A DNA stretch of 64,000 bases, taken from positions 1,860,001 to 1,924,000 of the forward strand of contig JARUPZ010000025.1 in NCBI GenBank assembly GCA_031213475.1, written 5' to 3'. Each line of letters begins with the position of its first letter. Positions within the stretch are counted from its first letter, which is position 1. Source of the stretch: Nereocystis luetkeana (Eukaryota; Sar; Phaeophyceae; Laminariales; Laminariaceae). Shown here piece by piece: positions 1 to 10,177 of this stretch. Both the position numbers and the translations under genes were made by a program. The notes beneath the pieces are model-generated. The model saw nothing but the letters and a program-made list of their open reading frames with translations, was not told the origin of the DNA and ran no database searches.

Positions 1-33
1 ATTTGGTCCAGTTAACTATGGCTCCCCGTAATA
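1..33. mobile_element. MITE family A, right end only
   Basis: The window opens inside a family A element: ATTTGGTCC, then a near match to the terminal repeat GGTCCTATTAACTATGGTCC and the end CCCCGTAATA. The left part lies outside the window. Confidence 0.75.
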
Positions 34-78
34 GGCCTTTCCGAAAACCGCCTTTCTTCGATATATTTTGACAACCTT

Positions 79-296
79 AACCCTTTTTCGTGCTATTACG
101 GCGGGGCATAGTTCATAGGACCTATGGTATACATAAAAACCTACCCCAGGCTGGTATATATTTCACCATTTTTACTGACAATATTTGGTCCTATTAACTA
201 TGGTCCCCCGTGATAGCAGTCCCGTTTTGGGGACAAACTACTAGGAATTTGAGGAGTTTTCCTCCCAAAAATGGGACTGCAGTTCGAAAAGGGTTA
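79..296. mobile_element. MITE family B, split by a family A insertion
   Basis: Left arm at 79-93 and right part at 216-296. The consensus is an almost perfect hairpin: TTAACCCTTTTAGAACCGCA, then GTCCCGTTTTGGGGACAAAC, about 20 bp of loop, then the inverse. Here the arms are CAGTCCCGTTTTGGGGAC and ATGGGACTGCAGTTCG followed by AAAAGGGTT. Confidence 0.7.
94..215 (+). mobile_element. MITE family A, nested in a family B element
   Basis: Terminal inverted repeats TATTACGG..GGGCATAGTTCATAGGACC and GGTCCTATTAACTATGGTCC..CCCGTGATA enclose the family's AT-rich centre (ATACATAAAAACCTA, CATTTTTACTGACAATATT). The left flank (AACCCTTTTTCGTGCTA) and right flank (TAGCAGTCCCGTTTTGGGG) together rebuild one family B element with a single TA, so A inserted at a TA inside B and duplicated it. 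No coding capacity. Confidence 0.85.
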
Positions 297-392
297 CAAC
301 CTTCCCGTTCTCGACCGATCGAGCGAAGTGAAGGACGGTACGGTCGCAACGTTGCCGTGCGGACTGAGAGGTCTTTGCGGTAGGGAACGTGT

Positions 393-790
393 GTATTGCC
401 TACGTACCGGGATGGTGTGTCAGAGATGAGAAGCAATCGTTGTTCACAAGGAGACGGACGCTTCTTGTTTCGCTCGCGGTGGGCTTGCTGCTCTCTCGAC
501 GCCGAAAGACGAGTGCTTCTTGTTACTCGCAGCATGCCTACCTGGATGGTGTGTCGAGTAAGAAGCGATCGTTGGTCACGTGACTCTTTGCACGAAGCAA
601 TCCGTCTCTTCGGTGTCGGGGAGAGAGAGCAGCAAGTACGTATGCTGCAAGCAGCATGCTGAGACGGGGGATGGTGTTTCAGTAGTAAGCAGGCGTTGCT
701 CACATGATTCTCTCGCACGAAGCATCCGTCTTTTCGACGCCGAGAGCAGCAAGTCGGCCGTGTGCTGCAAGCGTTGCTTGTATGAAACCT
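393..790. repeat. degenerate tandem array, ~125-bp unit, about three units
   Basis: A block beginning ATGCCTAC.TGGATGGTGT (393, 535) and GGGGGATGGTGTTTC (665) recurs with the same order of sub-motifs: GTAAGAAGCGATCGTTG, CACGAAGCA.TCCGTC, GCCGAGAGCAGCAAG, GCTGCAAGC. Short open frames cross it on both strands, but the periodic non-triplet spacing and lack of any domain argue against coding. Confidence 0.6.
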
Positions 791-888
791 ACCCCGCAAG
801 AGTCGTGTAAGCAACGCTTGCTCATGACATATTTACATTCCTGGGCGTAGCATGTTGCTTGCAGTACACCGGCGTCTTGCTTTTCCCT

Positions 889-943
889 TTTGCGGGGGAC
901 CGTAGTAAGTAGGACCAAATACTGTTTGTAAGAATATGGCAAC
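889..943 (-). mobile_element. MITE family A fragment
   Basis: Reads TTTTGCGGGGGACCGTAGTA, then AGTAGGACCAAATACTGTTT and GTAAGAATATGG, which is the left half of an A element in reverse orientation. The right end is lost. Confidence 0.6.
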
Positions 944-945
944 AT

Positions 946-2340
946 GGAGGATTTTGTCTCTACCGTAGGTTCTGTTTACTATACCCCCCCGTTAATGGTA
1001 GCCGCGTGATTGATGGTCGGGTGCTTCTTCGTATCTGCTGTTGTGCGATGTTAAGACACCCCGTACGTAGCACCCGCTTGGATGGGGGTATCAAGTATAA
1101 ATACACGCAACTTGCAAATATATAGATCGATGAAAATGCCCACCCGCCGTGCAGATGACCTACAGATAGACGATCTATGAATAGATCATCTACAGTAGAT
1201 AATAACCCGCAGATATGTGATGCTGTGCAGGATCTGTGTAGTACAGATCTACCCCAGGAGAAAGGTGCTACGTAGATCATGCAGAGTATGTGGCTTCCAA
1301 CCCGGCATTATCAGCTAGATATATCACACAGATCGGTCAGTCATTCATCGATATCACGAAGTGGAAACCAATGATCTGCAGATGAGCTGTCCGAGCTGCG
1401 GGAAAAAAAAAAACATTTTCACAGCTGAGGTGAGGTGTGTGAGTGTAATTTATAAAAATCAAAATCGTGCTTAAATGTGTTCTGTTCGTTTTTTTGAGGA
1501 CGTGAAATATAGCCCCCCCTTCCGCCCCTGTGTTGGATGTGTCATTGCTTCTGCACGAAGTATGCTATGATAGAAGGTCCCACTTCGGGATCGTGGTTGG
1601 CTTTAAGTCCTAGGGGTGTCGCAAGCTGGAGAGAGAGAAAACAACATGATACACGAAAAAAAAAAACATTTTGACAGCGAGAGAAAAAAACAGTGCGTAG
1701 GTAGGCCATCGGGCAAGTGAATGGGGAAGTAACAGCGACCAGCCCAAACGAGTTCATGGTGATATACTATTCACGATTTTGCCGAAAAGTGCTCGTACGA
1801 AGAGAAAAGTTGGCGAAGGTACGAAATTTTTACCAACATACCAGTACGTACATATATATATACCTGCTATTTGTGTGCACGTACGTACTGCTGGTCTTGT
1901 TGTTCTGCCGTTTCTCCCTTGTTAATGAAAAGTACCACGCAGCTGTTAACGCTTGAAGTTCACGCACCGGCCGATTCTGTACGACTACCAGGCGAGGAAC
2001 ATAGGTACAACAGGGCGTGTATTTGAAACCGTCTGCGACTTAAAAACGCAGCGCGTGACTACACGACTACCTTGGTACGCCACAGCAGCAGCTATAGTAG
2101 GATGCGTATCACACATGAGTGATCGTACAGATATTCAGATATTACAATAATCCACCTGCGGAGGCATTCGGACGTGGGGGGGCACGAGGTAAACTCCGAT
2201 CAAGCGTTGTGCAATGGAAAACAACGAAAGAGCCTCCAGCGGTTGAGTTTTCGAGTCTGTACAACCCAAAAAAACTTAACGACGAGCGAAAGGAATTTGG
2301 CAGCACGTTACATGTGCATGTATTTCCATGCCCTATATAT
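946..2340. other. no gene seen; contains a family H-like GATC-rich stretch
   Basis: Only short open frames without recognisable domains. 1100-1300 is rich in GATCTAC/GTAGATC palindromes and carries GCAGGATCTGTG, resembling blocks near 31.2, 35.65, 39.95, 42.1 and 61.35 kb (family H). Runs of A or T (1405, 1660) and TATATATA (1853) are simple sequence. Confidence 0.4.
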
Positions 2341-2345
2341 TGTTC

Positions 2346-2510
2346 ACGCGTCATGACCCGGCCCGTGGATTGGGCCGGGTGGTGTCGCGTCGGGTCGGGT
2401 CGGGTCAGGAGGTCTTCCAAAAGCTCACGCGTCAGGTCGGGATCAGGTTATAGGTGACCCGATCCGACCCGCGAGTTTTGACCCGACCAGTGAACAACCC
2501 TTCTGTTTTT
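2346..2510. repeat. GGGTC-rich inverted element (family G), copy 1
   Basis: GTCGGGTCGGGTCGGGTCAG faces GACCCGATCCGACCCGCGAG across about 60 bp, making a long imperfect hairpin, and the right end reads CCAGTGAACAACCCT. The same organisation, ending GTGAACAGCCCTGG, is seen near 36 kb. Confidence 0.55.
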
Positions 2511-3665
2511 TGGCTTGTGCTCCTAAAACGGGGGAGTTACGCTAGACAAGTCAATGTGAAGGCCACAATAACAACAATAGTTACAGCAGCAGCAGCAGCA
2601 GCGACAACCACCATAACGTCAACGACAACTATATAAACATATATATATCCTATTCCATGGCCTACTGCGCATAGGGTTCAGCTTTCCCGCTGCTCGTATT
2701 ATCGTCGGATGTCTACTGTAGTCGTTTATCAATAGTTGTAGTTGTTGAAGTAATTGAAGTACGAGTAGCTGCCGTACCAAAGCCTAATGGGTAGGGTGCG
2801 ACGTGTACTGTCGCAATCTGGGAGACTAGATTTTTCAATGGTTTAGGAGGTTAAAGTCCTTCGCGAGCTGGCCGGTGGAGATATTACCGGCCTGCTGTCT
2901 ACCCCCATATGCTGAACCACATTCGTATGGGAAAGCTAGTCGGATGGAGACCGAGAGGTTACCAAGAACGCGCACGTGAAAGCTGCATGAGTCTTCATAC
3001 AGTATAAGCGTGGGGGCCGAGATCTCCCATTCGGTCAATCGGCCCGGAGAAAGAAAAAATAGCTGCCATCGTCGTAATCGCCGCTCTCTCGACTCTAATG
3101 TTACACCGAGCAGTCTACCTACCCCCCAAACTCCGGTGCAGGAAAGTACTGCCCTCGGGGCAAACAATGGTACAGCAACTAAATGGGTTATTTATTGAGT
3201 TGTCGCCAAGGCACGTAGTGTTCAAAACAAAAAACGACGGACGACAACGACGACAGCCTATTTATTTCGTGTGCCCGAAGACGGAAAAAAAAAATAATTA
3301 CCTCTGTTTCGGGTACGAAGTAGAGTGGGGCGGCCCTGCGCAACCAACAACCAACGCACAGCAACAGCAACTACAACTGCAACCAAACACGAGAGGCTTG
3401 GGAGGCAGCAGCCCTGTACTACCAGCGAACGAAAGCGACCGCGACAACGCCGTTGCTTGCTGCTGATACGACGTACAGGTAGCGAGTTGCGCTGCGCACG
3501 GAAGAAACGGGCAACTTTTGCAGACCGCTGTAAAAACTACACACCCCGGGTTTTTGCACGCGCGACCCTAAACTCTGACACGACGCGGGGACGTGGAAGT
3601 GTGGTGAGCTTAAGGTTCGTTTTTACCAATCCGCCGGAGGATAAAATAAAATAAATAAATGAAAA
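2511..3665. other. no supported gene; simple repeats
   Basis: Holds a short (CAG)n at 2585-2603 and an AT-rich stretch at 2630-2650. Open frames on both strands at 2835-3650 have no domain, no clear splice context and heavy low-complexity bias (for example CAGCAACAGCAACTACAACT near 3360). I see nothing further. Confidence 0.35.
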
Positions 3666-3669
3666 AAAA

Positions 3670-3766
3670 CTTGACCGTTTTCGCACCACAGCCGGTTTCC
3701 GAAAACGAAGTACTTATAATGTGAGTGGCCTGTCCCCACAATGGGGCTGCAGCCCTAGGAGCTAAG
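3670..3766. mobile_element. MITE family B, strongly diverged
   Basis: CTTGACCGTTTTCGCACCAC, AGCCGGTTTCCGAAAACGAA and GTACTTATAATGTGAGTGG, then CTGTCCCCACAATGGGGCTG and CAGCCCTAGGAGCTAAG. The order and length match B, with many substitutions. Confidence 0.5.
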
Positions 3767-4344
3767 CACGATAACACTCTGCTTGCAAAATATGAGTTTC
3801 GACATTTGTTTTTTTTTATCAGAGGTATATATAGCTGGCTCTTTTCGTTTTTGAACAATTACGAAAGCGGAGCTCTACACACCCGCTTTACCACGCCACG
3901 CGCATCAATCATCACACACCATTTCAGTTTCCAGCTCGCACTCTTACATCCCCGCGGGAGAGCTGCCTCGACGAAGGCCACGAGGCAGGTGTGAGTGCAC
4001 CGCGGTATTTTCGAGCGTGAAAACATGCTGCGCCCTTGCCGCACGGTACTGCTGTGCATGGAACACGAGGACGTTTAGGTGCTGCTCGCTCTGTCCTCAG
4101 CTATAAGGACGTTTTGTATCGCACATTACTCTAGAAAGGGTGCTTATATTCAAAGACCAAATAGTTACGCGACATTGTGTTGAGAATTTGGGAGTGCTGA
4201 TAGTTTCCGGCTGAGATTTTTTTTTCCGTGTTGGTTGTTTTGTTGTACGACTTACAGCACACGTACTACCATGCAAGTGTTTATGTTCCACGAGGAACGC
4301 CGCTCTTAGGTGTCACATAGTCGCCTCGGAAGAAGAGCACTTTT

Positions 4345-4606
4345 TGATCATCAATTTTTACTTTCCAGCTTAACTCTTAGGAGGTTTTACCCTCAGCGGT
4401 CTTCTTCAGGACAAGCCGCGATCACAGGTGTCCGTCCCTTTCCCCCCCCCCGGTACGTGCCTCCATTTTTATCGCGCGTGGGGTTCAGCGTTCCCACTGC
4501 TCTTGGGTTTTCATCGAACGTTGTCTATAACTCACGCTTTCTCGCTTTGCCGGTAACCAGTTTGCATACACGAAAAAGTCCCACCGAGCATGCGTTCGGT
4601 GACAAC
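4345..4606 (-). mobile_element. SINE family S2, 5' truncated
   Basis: Minus-strand copy showing the tail side (TTTACTTTCCAGCTTAACTC), the shared core (GGTACGTGCCTCCATTTTTA..TCGCGCG and ATCGAACGTTG) and the body (TAACTCACGCTTTCTCGC). It breaks off before the tRNA-like head. Confidence 0.65.
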
Positions 4607-4753
4607 AGTCGCCTCTGAAGAGGAGCCCATATCCTCAATCAACGTTGACATCACAGCAGTAAGTCGCCGGAGCCCTTCGCCAAAACACGCCAAGAGAGAT
4701 CCTTTCAACAGCAGTATTGCGGGGGACCATTTTTTTTTTTTTTTCTTGTTGTT

Positions 4754-4966
4754 TTTCGCTCATCCCATTTATTATCTTCGCACATCTTCTTCTCTCTCTC
4801 CTTCCAACTCGTAACTCAGATCCAGGGTCACATAGCAGGCTCTTTTCCCCCCTTCCCGCTACGGTACGTGCCTTTCTTTTTATCGCGAGAATATTTCAGC
4901 CTTTTCTTCCCTTGTCGACTCGCATCGAATTGTGCCTACCCACGCTGCAAGGCGCTCTCAACAATA
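4754..4966 (-). mobile_element. SINE family S1, head missing
   Basis: Minus-strand copy starting TCATCCCATTTATTATCTTC, with the core GGTACGTGCCTTTCTTTTTA and CTCGCATCGAATTGTGCC. It ends at CGCTCTCAACAATAG, where a family A element follows, so the tRNA-like head is absent. Confidence 0.75.
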
Positions 4967-4976
4967 GGGTTAGGGT

Positions 4977-5072
4977 ATTAAATAGGACCCACGGTGAATA
5001 CAAAAACCTACATATTTCCCTATTTTTACTGACAATATTTGGTCCTATTTACGATGCCCCCCCCCGTAATAT
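4977..5072 (+). mobile_element. MITE family A, left end eroded
   Basis: ATTAAATAGGACCCACGGTG, then ATACAAAAACCTACATATTT, TTTTTACTGACAATATTTGG and TCCTATTTACGATG, ending in CCCCCCGTAATA. The first ~12 bases of the left repeat are gone. Confidence 0.75.
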
Positions 5073-5323
5073 TAATAGCAGCTTTGCTGGCGCGTACTGT
5101 TTCGTACGAATCCTTTGCATTGCATTGCATCCTATGGTTGGGGACACCGAATGTCGCCATCCGCCACCCAACAGTGGCCGAAGTTCTCTCCCCACGATAA
5201 CGTCCGAAGAAAAAATCCCGCCGAAATATTGCAACACAGCGACGCGTGCTGGCAGAATATTTAGGGTTTCGCACCGCTTCGGCGTTTTTTTTTCCTGACC
5301 GATGGGGCATCTTCTTAACCCTT

Positions 5324-5429
5324 CAACCCTTTCAGGGCCGCAGCCCCGTTTTGGGGACAAAACACTTGGGATTGGAGTGTTTTGTCCCCCAAGACGGGAC
5401 TGCAGTAGTACATACAGTAAATGGGTTAA
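5324..5429. mobile_element. MITE family B
   Basis: AACCCTTTCAGGGCCGCAGC, CCCGTTTTGGGGACAAAACA, loop, GTTTTGTCCCCCAAGACGGG, ACTGCAGTAGTAC..AAATGGGTTAA. Hairpin arms are recognisable over their full length. Confidence 0.75.
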
Positions 5430-5448
5430 GGACCGCAGTCCATTCGAC

Positions 5449-5655
5449 GTCCCCGGTGGCGTGGTGGGTGGTCCGCGTGCCTATAAATATCATGCTTCGT
5501 GGGTTCGAGTCCACCGAGTGCATACCCGTACTGATGGGGTTTTTTTACCGCATAAAAATTGATTGGCGGGAAGCGCGAGAGTAGGGAGCGCGAGAGCGCG
5601 AGTCAGGAACAGTCGGTGAAAATCGACGAGCAGTGGGAATTCTGAACCCTACGAT
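5449..5655 (+). mobile_element. SINE family S2, 3' truncated
   Basis: tRNA-like head with GTCCCCGGTGGCGTGGTGGG and a pol III box B match GGTTCGAGTCC near 5502, then the body (AAGCGCGAGAG) and core start (AAATCGACGAGCAGTGGGAA). The part after the core is missing. Confidence 0.75.
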
Positions 5656-5689
5656 ATGCGCGATAGAGAAACGGAGGCGCTGGTGAGCT

Positions 5690-5785
5690 TAACCCCTTTA
5701 GCACCGCACTCCCATATGTGGGGACAATTCACTCTAATTATAAGTAGTTTGCCCCCAAAACGGGATTGGGGTCCTAAAAGGGTTA
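5690..5785. mobile_element. MITE family B
   Basis: TTAACCCCTTTAGCACCGCA..CTCCCATATGTGGGGACAA, loop, GTTTGCCCCCAAAACGGGAT..GGGGTCCTAAAAGGGTTAA. Confidence 0.8.
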
Positions 5786-5829
5786 ATTAACCCCCTTGCG
5801 ACTGCAGCCCCGTTTCGGGGGCAGTGTAG

Positions 5830-5876
<47 letters not shown>

Positions 5877-5937
5877 ATATATAATTTGACGGGTGGGTGT
5901 GTCCCCAAAACTGAACTGCGGTTCTTTAAGGGCTAAC
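5786..5937. mobile_element. MITE family B with a TA microsatellite in its loop
   Basis: Arms TTAACCCCCTTGCGACTGCA..GCCCCGTTTCGGGGGC and GTCCCCAAAACTGAACTGCG..GTTCTTTAAGGGCTAACC flank a (TA)n tract at 5830-5887, so the loop has grown by microsatellite expansion. It abuts the preceding B copy directly. Confidence 0.7.
5830..5887. repeat. (TA)n microsatellite
   Basis: About 25 TA units with a short AATTTATA interruption, sitting in the loop of a family B hairpin. Confidence 0.9.
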
Positions 5938-6079
5938 CTTTTTTTTTTTTTTCTCCTCTTCGCCGGAAGATGGGGGGAAAAAAAGTAATCAGCATCCGTC
6001 ATACACCCCGAAATCTATACCAGGGATTTTCCAGTATTTTTGCTCGGCGTATTTGGTCCTGACTACTTAATACTGTTGA

Positions 6080-6400
6080 TACGTGTGTTGTCTTCACATT
6101 AAATCGTCCTTTCTACCCAGTTTCATCAGTACACCCAGTGCCCGTCCTGATCCCTTATCCAAGAGAGATACTAATTACGTGGTGACAGACTGTGAGACAG
6201 AGGGATACCAAAAAATAAAAAAATAATCGTAAATGCAAAGTGTCAAAAGCGAATGAAACGCCAGCGTACCGGGCACCAGAGAATGAAAAGTAAACGCGAA
6301 TGGAAGTGTAAAAAAAGCGAGGGAAACGCCAGCATACCGGGTACGAGAACGCAACAACCCAACCAAGACCGGAAAATAAGAACCAAAAGGCTTGCCCGTA
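6080..6400 (-). mobile_element. LINE 3' end, subfamily C'
   Basis: Read on the minus strand the unit ends in GATTTAATGTGAAGACAACAC. On the plus strand it reads GTCTTCACATTAAATCGTCC, then TTTCTACCCAGTTTCATCAG, GTCCTGATCCCTTATCC and GTGAGACAGAGGGA, as in copies at 20.4, 21.6 and 24.1 kb. Untranslated, 5' truncated. Confidence 0.65.
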
Positions 6401-6508
6401 ATAGCACGCGAACTCCCTAACCTCTCTGGTCGGGCGGGGATGGTGTAACTCTTTTAGAACCGGCGTCCTGTTTGGGAAGGAGGCTTCGAATTCCACTGGT
6501 TTGGCCCC

Positions 6509-6606
6509 TTAGCCCTTTTAGAACCGCTGCCTCGTTTTTGGGACAACCTACTCAAATGTCAAGTGCTTTGTCCTCAAGACGGGACTGCGGTGCTAAAAGG
6601 GTTAAG
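6509..6606. mobile_element. MITE family B
   Basis: TTAGCCCTTTTAGAACCGCT..CGTTTTTGGGACAACC and TTTGTCCTCAAGACGGGACT..GCGGTGCTAAAAGGGTTAAG. A second right-end fragment (CTGCGGTTCTGAAACGGTTA) follows at 6611-6632. Confidence 0.75.
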
Positions 6607-6952
6607 GAAACTGCGGTTCTGAAACGGTTAACAGCAAAGAGCGTTCAGTTCGCTGGCGGGGGTACGACCGTCTTTCAGCGCCCGATTTTTGCCAACAGCG
6701 GGGACGGTTGCCCCACAATAACACCGAACGCGGTGTTTCTCAGGGAGCAGTCTTCCGCCTTTTTTTTTCTTAGGAAATCCTCACCATCGTCGAGAGGAGA
6801 CGAGCGCTGAAGAACGGACGCAGCCCCCTTGCGCGGTTATTTCAACGCTCATTTTACCGTGTAACCCCCGCTTGGGGTACACATTTTGACTCATCCCACA
6901 AGTACGTACGGGTTGAGTTTTTTTTGGGTTTTTTTCGACCGTGCTGGGCTCC

Positions 6953-7047
6953 CTTAACCCTTTTAGGAGCGCAGTTCCGTTTTGGGGATGAACCGCTCAA
7001 ATTCCAAGTAGTTTGCCCCCAAAATGGGACTGCGGCCATGAAAAGGC
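6953..7047. mobile_element. MITE family B
   Basis: CTTAACCCTTTTAGGAGCGC..AGTTCCGTTTTGGGGATGAA and GTTTGCCCCCAAAATGGGAC..TGCGGCCATGAAAAGG. Confidence 0.75.
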
Positions 7048-7166
7048 CGAGGGGGCAACTATTTGTAGGTGGAGCTGTAGGTAGTACGGTTATCTTGAGG
7101 GTTACCAGGTATATACCGTGGGCTTTTCGAATATCGTACGAATATTTTATAGCACCGTTTGCGTGT

Positions 7167-7392
7167 TATACCGTATGCCTGTCGTATCTAGTAGGATGAC
7201 ATGACATTGCATTGCCCACTGCTGTGCTGACTGCATACCTGGCACGTGACAACGTAGTGTCTATGTGGCGTAGCTTTGTGACCACAGAACTTGTATCTCT
7301 TCTAGGATTGAAGAATCGGCACGGACACTGGTTTGTTCTGGATGTCGACGGGTAGAAATAACGGTTTAATGTGAAGAACACACACACACCGT
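7167..7392 (+). mobile_element. LINE 3' end, subfamily C
   Basis: GCCTGTCGTATCTAGTAGGA, GTGGCGTAGCTTTGTGACCA, CTTGTATCTCTTCTAGGATT, GAATCGGCACGGACACTGG, then AACGGTTTAATGTGAAGAAC followed by an (AC)n tail. Same unit as the end of the LINE copy at 27.8 kb. Confidence 0.75.
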
Positions 7393-7863
7393 ACGCTTTT
7401 CGGATATCATAGTATCGCCACCTTGCGGGTAACATCGTGCGCTATTCGAACATGATGTATATTTGTAAGACCGTTACCTTCCGTGTTGTACCTGCAACGC
7501 GTAAAGGTATGCGAACGCTCGTACCTTTTTTCTTGCGTGTTGTACCGCAGGCTGTTCGAAGTATAGTACCGTTGGACGAGCCCACGCACCGCTGCTGCTG
7601 CTGCTGATGCTGCTGCTGCTGTTTCTGCGATCGCAGTTCGAGGAAATGGTTGGCACGCACTGTGCGCGAGACTATTAATACGGGGCGACTGCTGCCCAAT
7701 GGTTGATTGAGGAAACCTTTCGCTGGTCTGTTGGATCTAGCTCACGTTGACGGGTGGCAGCCGTACAGAGTTTCCATGACCTATAGGGTGGAAATGTACT
7801 GTTGTACATATCCTGAACAACCGATGGTGATGCCAGTCTAGGAGTAGTAGATGCTACGTGTGA

Positions 7864-7954
7864 ACCCTTCTAGTACTGTAGTCCCGATTTGGGGGCAAAC
7901 CAGCCAAATTCCAAGTGGTTTGCCCCCCAAAAGGGACAGCAGTACTAAATGGTG
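7864..7954. mobile_element. MITE family B
   Basis: AACCCTTCTAGTACTGTAGT..CCCGATTTGGGGGCAAAC and GTTTGCCCCCCAAAAGGGAC..AGCAGTACTAAATGG. Confidence 0.75.
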
Positions 7955-8273
7955 AACAGGTCCGAAGTGTAGAAAAAGTTTGCCAACAATGCCGAACAGG
8001 GGTGGGGGGGGAGGAAGCCCTCCCCAGAGTGAAGCACGCAGTGTACCTTTACATGGCTCAAAACGCTTACCAGGTACGTAGGTACACCTTTTTTTGGCTA
8101 TTGCCCATATTATTACCACGCGTCAAGCGGCTTGCGAGGTCCAGAGAGATAACCAGCGGTGGGTGGGCGCGTGTGCTACTACAGTTATATTAATACCGAA
8201 CATGCGTGCCACCAGTTACGTACCAGGTATATATATATGTCCCTACAAATAACAACCGTTTCGACTAAATGTA

Positions 8274-8387
8274 TTTACGGGGGACCATACTCGTAGTTTA
8301 TAGGACCAAATATTGTTAGTAAAAATGGTTAAATATATAGGTTTTTATTATACCATGGGTCCTATTAACTATGGCCCCCCGCGATAA
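8274..8387 (-). mobile_element. MITE family A
   Basis: TTACGGGGGACCATACTCGT..AGTTTATAGGACCAAATATT and GGTCCTATTAACTATGGCCC..CCCGCGATA, reverse orientation (TAAAAATGGTTAAATATATA before GGTTTTTAT). Confidence 0.85.
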
Positions 8388-8689
8388 TCTACAAATGCGT
8401 TTCATACTTGGGAACAGAGAGTACGCGGTAACATCATACCAGTACTTTGAGCAACACCCAGGCGCAGCTGGAGCGACGTGTTGGGTCTTTCGAGGGTGAT
8501 CGAAGCCCTCGTTGGTGTCCGAATCGGATTGCAAGGCCTCGTGTATGCTACGCAGAGCGCACGTCAGGCGTGAGTGTACGCGACTGCGCTATCCGCCCCT
8601 CTGCTACTGCTGTGTCGGCACACACCCACGCAGGACGGTTCAAAAGACCGCACGTTTAGTACTGTTTGGTCGGCTTTAGTCGCTACCAG

Positions 8690-9440
8690 GAGATGTGTGG
8701 GTGGGCCCATGGGCTCTTCAAATGCGTCCATGGACCCCAACAAGTATGCGCAGGCCCGTGGGGCTTAAATCCCTTTGTAAAGCCGACGTGCTCCGTCCCG
8801 GCATCGTGGCATCGTAGGGATGCGAGGGTCTATGGTCAAAGGACTACGGCCATTCATGGCAATGCCCTTTAACCCCCCCTCCCCCCCCCCCCCCTTCCCC
8901 CCCCCCGCTCTTCCGCGGTTGGGGCTAGGGTCGGTGTTTATGGGTACAGGAGCTTGGAATGGGTCCGTGGGCTTGACATGGCAATGTGTAGATCGACGGG
9001 CCTTGAATGGACTCATGAGACTTGAGTGGGCCCACGGGCCTAAACAGAGGTTTTAAGTGAGTCCATGGCCCATGGGCCTCAAGAAGTGTCTGGTTAGGCT
9101 AGCCCTTTGGGTATACCTGGCTACAGCCACCATGAAAAATTGGCGTGTAGGCTCTTTTTAGTACTGGAGTCCCGTTTGAGGGGGTAAACTACTTGTAATT
9201 CGAGTGGGTTTGTGCCCAAAACGGGACTGCAGTACTAAATGGGTTTAAATGGTCCCGTGGGTCCATGGGTCCCGAAAGGGTTGTAGATGAGCCCCGTGGT
9301 CTGTATGTGCCTCGAGAGGGATTCTGCCTCTAGCCACCACAAAAACCGTGTGTGTAGGCCCGTGCATGGGCGTTGGTGGGCCCGTGGGACTTGAAAGAAT
9401 GGGCCCATGGGTCCCAAACGGGTGATACAAAGAGGGTGTA
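8690..9440. repeat. degenerate CCCATGGGCC palindrome field
   Basis: GGGCCCATGGGCTCTTCAAA, GTCCATGGACCCC, GAATGGGTCCGTGGGCTTGA, GTGGGCCCACGGGCCT, GAGTCCATGGCCCATGGGCC and AATGGGCCCATGGGTCCCAA recur at irregular spacing. An E-like fragment (CTCCGTCCCGGCATCGTGGC, 8790-8860), a C-rich run (8870-8905) and a B element (9150) interrupt it. Open frames here follow the repeat and are not supported as genes. Confidence 0.5.
9150..9247. mobile_element. MITE family B
   Basis: GGCTCTTTTTAGTACTGGAG..TCCCGTTTGAGGGGGTAAAC and GTTTGTGCCCAAAACGGGAC..TGCAGTACTAAATGGGTTTA. Confidence 0.75.
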
Positions 9441-9449
9441 TCCGCCAGC

Positions 9450-9893
9450 GGCCCCGGTGGCGTGGTAGGTGGTCCGCGTGCCATATCAAGATCAAATTCG
9501 TGGGTTCGAGTCTCACCGAGTGCCTTGCAAGGTAGGTGCATCTTTTGACTTTTTTCTTGCGTTGAAAATCGATCGGCGGAAAGCGCGAGAGCGTGAGTTA
9601 TTACGGGGGACCATAGTTAATAGGACCTATGGTATACATAAAAATCTATATATTTAACCATTTTTACTAACAATATTTGGTCCTATTAACAATGGTCCCC
9701 CGCAAATAGCTACATTCGATGAGAATCGACGAGCGGTGGGAACGCTGAAACCTACCCGCGACAACAAAAATCAAGGCACGTACCGGGGGGTAGATTGGAC
9801 GACAAATGCGACCACGATTCGTCCATGAGTTTCGCCAAGGGTGAAGCCTCCAACGAGTCAAGCTGGAAAGTAAAAGCGATGATTAAAATATAT
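9450..9893 (+). mobile_element. SINE family S2, full-length, interrupted by a family A MITE
   Basis: tRNA-like head (CCCCGGTGGCGTGGTAGGTG; box B GGTTCGAGTCT near 9505), body (GAAAGCGCGAGAGCGTGAGT), core (TCGATGAGAATCGACGAGCG..ATCAAGGCACGTACCGGGG) and 3' part (CATGAGTTTCGCCAAGGGTG..AGCTGGAAAGTAAAAGCGAT). An A element sits at 9601-9706 at the TA of GAGTTAGCTAC, which is uninterrupted in the copy at 12.27 kb. Confidence 0.85.
9599..9708 (+). mobile_element. MITE family A, inserted in an S2 SINE
   Basis: TTACGGGGGACCATAGTTAA..TAGGACCTATGGTATACATA and GGTCCTATTAACAATGGTCC..CCCGCAAA, flanked by TA on each side (coordinates include both). The paralogous empty site near 12,270 has a single TA, giving direct evidence for a 2-bp TA duplication. 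Confidence 0.9.
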
Positions 9894-9934
9894 GCACTTA
9901 TATTTTCCCTATATATATGTTTATGTAGACTATT

Positions 9935-10042
9935 GTTACGGGGGACCATTGTTAATAAGACTTATGCTATGGATAGAAACCTATATATTTAACCATTTTT
10001 ACTGACAGTATGTGGTCCTATTAACTATGGTCCCCCGTAATA
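9935..10042 (+). mobile_element. MITE family A
   Basis: GTTACGGGGGACCATTGTTA..ATAAGACTTATGCTATGG and TGGTCCTATTAACTATGGTC..CCCCGTAATA. Confidence 0.85.
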
Positions 10043-10065
10043 GTAGCCCTCTTAGAACCTGTTGC

Positions 10066-10177
10066 TATTGCGGGGGTCCATGTTATATAGGACCTACCTA
10101 CGTTACCCACAAAGCCTACATATTTCGCTTTTTGTTCTAAACAATATTTGGTCCTATTTACTGTTGTCCCCCGTAAA
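10066..10177 (+). mobile_element. MITE family A, possibly inside a B fragment
   Basis: TATTGCGGGGGTCCATGTTA..TATAGGACC and TTTGGTCCTATTTACTGTTG..TCCCCCGTAA. The bases just left (GCCCTCTTAGAACCTGTTGC) look like a family B left arm, but no right arm follows. Confidence 0.75.

Noticed and set aside
4966-4976. GGGTTAGGG, telomere-like
   Set aside because: Only one and a half units at the junction of two mobile elements; no array.
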